Assembly: GCA_964449305.1 (NCBI GenBank)
Contig: CAYUYM010000067.1
Span: forward strand, 1-16,110
Direction of reading: 5' to 3'
Source: CAYUYM01 sp964449305
Lineage (GTDB): Bacteria; Bacteroidota; Ignavibacteria; SZUA-365; CAYQST01
DNA length: 16,110 nucleotides
Positions 15,143 to 16,110 of the stretch are shown here, in pieces. The notes beneath the pieces are model-generated. The model was not told where the DNA came from. It saw only the letters and a program-made list of their open reading frames with translations, and did no database searches. The position numbers and the translations under genes were made by a program. Numbering within the stretch: the first letter of the stretch is position 1; every line of letters starts with the position of its first letter.

Positions 15143-16110
15143 ATGCGTCACACCATCCAGTCTCCGACACGTTTCGCCTCCATCCTTGCACTCACCCTCC
15201 TTCTGACGATGGCCACCGGCACGGTGACCCATGCCCAGGCCCAGAAGAAGGGCAAAACCAAGGCCGGCCCGGCGGAAAAGAAAGCCGGTGCCACAGCCAT
15301 GGGGGATCTGTCCATCATCGGGCCGTATCATCTGACGCTGAAGGAATATGAGGCGCAGTTTCTCAAGAACAACGGGGGCGTCACGGCTGCGAGGAACAGC
15401 ACACCGGCCGAGCGCCGCGAGTTCCTCGATCTGCTCATCGAATACCGCCTGAAGGTGCTCGAGGCGCGCGCCAAGGGCTACGACAAGGACAGCGCCATCG
15501 TCGCCGAGCTGCGGGACTACCGCAACAACCTCGCCGTGCCCTATCTCCAGGAGCGCGCCCTTGTGGATCCCAACATCGAGGTGCTCTACAAGCGCCGAAA
15601 CACCGAAGTCCGCGTCGCACACATCGTCATCTCCATCACCAACGACTCGACGGGAGCACCCGACACGGTGACCGCCTACACCAGGGCGATGGACCTCATC
15701 GCGCAACTCAGGCAGGGCGCGCGTTTCGACTCGCTCGCCCAGGCATACTCTGCCGATGCCAACACGGCGAAGCTCGGCGGCGACCTCGGTTTCTTCACGG
15801 CCGGCATGACCGCTCCCGGCTTCGACGAGGCGGTGTACTCCCTTCAGGTGGGCCAGGTCGCCCCCCTGCCCCAGCGCACACCCTTCGGCTATCATGTGGT
15901 GAAGCTCCTCGACAAGATCCCGACCCGCGAGCTGGAAATCAGCCACATCCTCTGCCGCTTCAACCCCGAGAATGCGGCAGACACCAGCGCCGCCTGGACC
16001 AAGATCACGAGCATCCTCGACACGCTCAAGAAAGGCGGCGACTTCAAGGAACTCGCCATGCGGAATTCTGAGGATCCCTACTCCGGCGGCAAGGGCGGCG
16101 ACCTGGGCTT
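15143..16110 (+). CDS. Secreted parvulin-type peptidyl-prolyl isomerase, SurA/PpiC-like (3' truncated)
   Basis: The frame runs from the ATG at 15143 through the right edge of the window, giving 322 residues without a stop. A signal peptide covers about 1-32, followed by a Lys/Ala-rich linker (34-50). A SurA-like helical region (about 60-150) leads into a complete parvulin domain (about 156-258: VAHIVIS, SADANTAKLGGDLGFF, FGYHVVKLLD). A second parvulin domain starts at about 266 (ISHILCRF, SEDPYSGGKGGDLG) and is cut by the window edge. Proteins of this kind isomerise peptidyl-prolyl bonds and chaperone outer-membrane proteins in the periplasm. The second domain may be the more active one, but this cannot be decided here. 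A good promoter lies just upstream, and the gene diverges from the propeller operon. Neighbours to the right are not visible. Confidence 0.93.
   Translation, partial: MRHTIQSPTRFASILALTLLLTMATGTVTHAQAQKKGKTKAGPAEKKAGATAMGDLSIIGPYHLTLKEYEAQFLKNNGGVTAARNSTPAERREFLDLLIEYRLKVLEARAKGYDKDSAIVAELRDYRNNLAVPYLQERALVDPNIEVLYKRRNTEVRVAHIVISITNDSTGAPDTVTAYTRAMDLIAQLRQGARFDSLAQAYSADANTAKLGGDLGFFTAGMTAPGFDEAVYSLQVGQVAPLPQRTPFGYHVVKLLDKIPTRELEISHILCRFNPENAADTSAAWTKITSILDTLKKGGDFKELAMRNSEDPYSGGKGGDLG

Overview
The window is GC-rich chromosomal DNA, densely coding, with no RNA genes, insertion sequences, integrase or CRISPR array that I can see. Several signs point to a Bacteroidota/FCB-type host. Two secreted proteins end in domains that look like type IX secretion (T9SS) C-terminal sorting domains (HPNP start, glycine-tyrosine end). 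Most starts lack a Shine-Dalgarno sequence. The two promoters I can propose fit the Bacteroidota pattern TTG-N20-TAnnTTTG. The high GC content and the style of the sorting domains suggest a GC-rich lineage such as Kapabacteria or a relative, but the lineage is only an inference.

Left part, plus strand (1-3664): the 3' part of a LiaF-like membrane protein, a secreted M14 zinc carboxypeptidase and a membrane-bound PP2C/SpoIIE-type phosphatase lie head to tail with gaps of 23 and 4 bases. They look like one transcription unit for envelope maintenance and signalling. The phosphatase meets, tail to tail with a 28-base overlap, a soluble PAS histidine kinase on the minus strand (3637-4779) that has its own candidate promoter.

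Centre and right, minus strand (4987-14783): four genes are spaced by only 45-52 bases and are read right to left. First come two secreted paralogues, each with 14 Ycf48/BNR-like 41-residue repeats (probably two seven-bladed propellers) and a T9SS-type tail. Next is a 1309-residue membrane-anchored periplasmic protein with a DUF2334 (YdaL-like) deacetylase-fold domain, a glutamine-amidotransferase-like domain and a glycoside-hydrolase-like TIM barrel. Last is a processive family 2 glycosyltransferase with membrane segments and the D,D,D,QRTRW signature. The last pair matches the logic of the B. subtilis ydaL-ydaM exopolysaccharide genes and, in domain logic, PgaB-PgaC of poly-N-acetylglucosamine synthesis. 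I read this run as a candidate undescribed exopolysaccharide system with surface-exported propeller proteins as possible partners.

A 359-base non-coding region (14784-15142) separates this operon from a divergent, 3'-truncated gene for a secreted parvulin-type peptidyl-prolyl isomerase. It holds a striking pair of 14-base palindromic elements that may be operators, and a promoter for the isomerase.
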